This document shows positions 62,425 to 64,000 of a DNA stretch of 64,000 nt, in pieces. The notes under the pieces were generated by a model that was not told the origin of the DNA, ran no database searches, and was given only the letters and a program-made list of their open reading frames with translations. The DNA comes from Clostridium chromiireducens (GTDB lineage Bacteria; Bacillota; Clostridia; Clostridiales; Clostridiaceae). A program made the translations under genes and the position numbers. Location: contig NZ_MZGT01000002.1 of assembly GCF_002029255.1 (NCBI RefSeq), positions 62,001-126,000 of the forward strand, read 5' to 3'. The first letter of the stretch is position 1. Every line of letters begins with the position of its first letter.

Positions 62425-63196
62425 AAAAATATATACTGAAAGTTGTGATGAAATACCAATAAAATCTGAACTTATAAAAGAGACCTTAATTAAAATGCAA
62501 AAAGATCAAGTATTATTATTTAGCTATACAAAATATTTACAATATGTAGGAGTTATTTCTGTAATAGGATTATTAATATTAGCAATATTAATATCGCCTA
62601 ATTTATTTGGAAATAAGAATACATTTACTGTAACTGCGTATGCCAATGAAAGTGCCGAGTCAGAATATCAAGGTGTTAATATAACAAAAAGGGAAAGCCC
62701 AAAAATAAAATTAAAGAATGAATTTGATATGGCAGAGACTAGTAATGTTGATGAATATTGGAATGCATATACTGATTTAAGATTTAAGTGTGAAGGGGAA
62801 AATATAGAGACTATAACTCTTTCTACAGATAAGGGTGAGTTTATTAATAAAATAGCATTATCAAAAGATGATAATATAGATGGAACAGGCACTAAACAAG
62901 CAATGTGGCCTATTGACAAAGATGGTAGTGTTGGGGAGGGAACTGGATATATTCCACTAGGAAAAAGCTATACAGTTTCATATTCAGAGCAAAATAACAA
63001 ACAGTATGGATTTGAATTTAAGATTAAGAAATCGAAACAACAGTTAGATAACAGTAAGGGAGAGGATATATATAATATGGCGCAGAAATCAAAAAATACT
63101 ATTAGTATTATAGCAACATTCTCTGATGGGACTAAGCTGTCAAAGAAGGTAGAACTTACAATAGATGGGCAGAACCTATATTTTATTGAAAAATAA
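62417..63196 (+). CDS. Putative membrane anti-sigma factor
   Basis: A 259-residue protein with a short cytoplasmic N-terminus (about 1-40), one membrane segment (about 42-62, VGVISVIGLLILAILIS) and an extracellular C-terminal domain of about 190 residues that I do not recognise. Overlap with the ECF sigma gene and the single-span layout suggest that it holds the sigma factor at the membrane and releases it on an outside signal. No zinc-binding HxxxCxxC motif is seen, so it is not a ZAS-type anti-sigma. The external domain is probably the sensor. Confidence 0.75.
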   Translation: MIKKIYTESCDEIPIKSELIKETLIKMQKDQVLLFSYTKYLQYVGVISVIGLLILAILISPNLFGNKNTFTVTAYANESAESEYQGVNITKRESPKIKLKNEFDMAETSNVDEYWNAYTDLRFKCEGENIETITLSTDKGEFINKIALSKDDNIDGTGTKQAMWPIDKDGSVGEGTGYIPLGKSYTVSYSEQNNKQYGFEFKIKKSKQQLDNSKGEDIYNMAQKSKNTISIIATFSDGTKLSKKVELTIDGQNLYFIEK

Positions 63197-63216
63197 TTAT
63201 ATGTGAAATACTTAAA

Positions 63217-63280
63217 GTGAAGCTATGAAGAACCTTACATTAAGATATTCCAGCAGCCTATTTTTCAATGTTAGCTTCAC
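63217..63280 (+). terminator. Stem-loop after the anti-sigma gene
   Basis: GTGAAGCTA and TAGCTTCAC are perfect 9-bp complements with a 46-base loop. A T-rich stretch (TCTATTTTTT) comes 13 bases later, so termination here is only possible. Confidence 0.5.
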
Positions 63281-63406
63281 ATATATGTATTCTATTTTTT
63301 GCCTTGGTATCACTTTAGGCATTTTACAATAGTTGGTATAGATAAGCAAGAAGATATATCTGTATCAAAAATTGCAAATATACTTGATTAAGCGTAATGT
63401 TACCAC

Positions 63407-63617
63407 ATAAATATAGCCTTACTTTAGGTTTACAGTTAAACAAAGAAATGGAATATATGTTTTTACGAAGCGTTCATTTAGAAGAATTTGCTGTCTATGA
63501 TTCTTAGAATCATCCAGCAAGTTCTTCAAGGAACCGGAGTAAACACATATATTCCATTTCGATTATTTAGCTGTAAACTTAAAACATCCTCTCAACGCAA
63601 GTATTTTTATATTTTAA
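63407..63617. repeat. Long-hairpin repeat element, copy 2 (between convergent genes)
   Basis: The arms GAAATGGAATATATGT (63445-63460) and its complement (63545-63560) match those of the element at 44040. The outer pairing TTTACAG/CTGTAAA adds to the fold. The central part is longer than in copy 1 and carries a second hairpin, GAATTTGCTG against CAGCAAGTTC with an inner ATGATTC/GAATCAT. The right half of the centre (CTTCAAGGAACCGGAG) matches the copy 1 loop. It again lies between convergent genes. Confidence 0.8.
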
Positions 63618-63633
63618 GTTCTAGGAAATATCT

Positions 63634-64000
63634 TTATTTTAAGTACGCTTCAATGATGTCTGTGATTATTGAAGAAGAATCTCCATTTCCGAAAGCAGAA
63701 GCTGGAGTACCAGTTGGATTGAAGTTTTCTATGGCATGCATAATCTTATTTGAATCACTTCCTACTATAACATTCCATCCATTATTGACAGTTTCAACCC
63801 ATTCAGTTTCATCTCTCATAGTTATACATGGTTTCTTCAAGAAGTAAGCTTCTTTTTGAACTCCGCCGCTATCTGTAACTATTTTTAGAGAATTTTCTTG
63901 TAGTGAAAGCATATCTAAATACCCGACAGGATCTATGATATTAATATTTTCTCCAACGTGTAAGTTATATTCTTCAATAAATTTTTTTGTTCTTGGGTGA
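63634..64000 (-). CDS. wecB: UDP-N-acetylglucosamine 2-epimerase, C-terminal part (cut by window edge)
   Basis: The C-terminal end of the non-hydrolysing epimerase that makes UDP-ManNAc, a precursor for teichoic acid linkage units and capsules. The reading frame continues to the window edge with HPRTKKFIEEYNL, so the Met near 63912 is internal. Family marks are INIIDPVGYLDML, TDSGGVQKEAYFLKKPC and RDETEWVETVNNGWN, the last two forming the nucleotide-binding site. It is convergent with the sigma/anti-sigma pair and belongs to an operon on the - strand beyond the window. Confidence 0.93.
   Translation of the reverse strand, partial: HPRTKKFIEEYNLHVGENINIIDPVGYLDMLSLQENSLKIVTDSGGVQKEAYFLKKPCITMRDETEWVETVNNGWNVIVGSDSNKIMHAIENFNPTGTPASAFGNGDSSSIITDIIEAYLK

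Noticed and set aside
63268-63393. Short open frame of about 40 codons after the anti-sigma gene
   Set aside because: No ribosome site, starts inside a hairpin, and only its last 20 residues look coding-like; treated as a vestige, not a gene.

Overview
The window is about 30% GC. Its genes are densely packed and mostly on the + strand, with AGGAGG-type ribosome sites, GTG/TTG starts and short U-tailed terminators. Together with the gene families present, this points to a saccharolytic Clostridium of the solventogenic type (C. beijerinckii / C. saccharoperbutylacetonicum relatives). The genus is inferred from style and gene content. No tRNA, rRNA, CRISPR array, phage block or intact insertion sequence was seen.

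Region 1 (1-21.6 kb) is a beta-glucan sensing, uptake and phosphorolysis locus. It starts with the end of a YesM-type sensor kinase and its YesN-type AraC response regulator. A secreted GH16 lichenase, a sugar ABC importer (lipoprotein plus two permeases, no ATPase gene), a chemoreceptor and three clan GH-Q phosphorylases follow: a clear cellodextrin phosphorylase, a 1052-residue GH161/GH149-like enzyme and a GH94 laminaribiose-phosphorylase-like enzyme. The region ends with a 1128-residue secreted GH16 beta-1,3-glucanase carrying choline-binding-type repeats and four CBM4/9-like modules. The inferred logic is: cut mixed-linkage and beta-1,3-glucans outside, import the oligosaccharides, then phosphorolyse them to glucose 1-phosphate.

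Region 2 (22-38.5 kb) looks like hemicellulose use mixed with export. It holds an ABC exporter pair, a GH27 enzyme divergent from an AraC regulator, an SGNH esterase behind a consensus CcpA cre site, a GNAT acetyltransferase, a second and asymmetric heterodimeric ABC exporter, a GH115 alpha-glucuronidase and a YesL-like membrane protein.

Region 3 (38.8-49.7 kb) is a beta-glucoside/cellobiose PTS system: GH4 and GH1 6-phospho-beta-glucosidases, a HAD phosphatase, an RpiR regulator, a LevR/CelR-type sigma-54 activator on the - strand, and a three-gene Lac/Chb-family PTS behind a textbook sigma-54 promoter with upstream dyads.

Region 4 (50-53.4 kb) is a second ATPase-less sugar ABC importer. 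Region 5 (53.5-64 kb) is a cell-surface polysaccharide cluster: two GT2 glycosyltransferases, LicD, a membrane-bound nucleotide-sugar 4,6-dehydratase, an O-antigen ligase/polymerase-like protein, an acyltransferase, an ECF sigma/anti-sigma pair, and the end of wecB on the - strand.

Three non-coding patterns stand out. The lichenase gene is flanked by near-identical 86-bp promoter repeats, and a decayed copy of the binding-protein gene start follows the first repeat. A long-hairpin element occurs twice, both times between convergent genes (44.1 and 63.5 kb). A nested-hairpin element with inverted ends occurs twice, at 18.0 and 51.4 kb.
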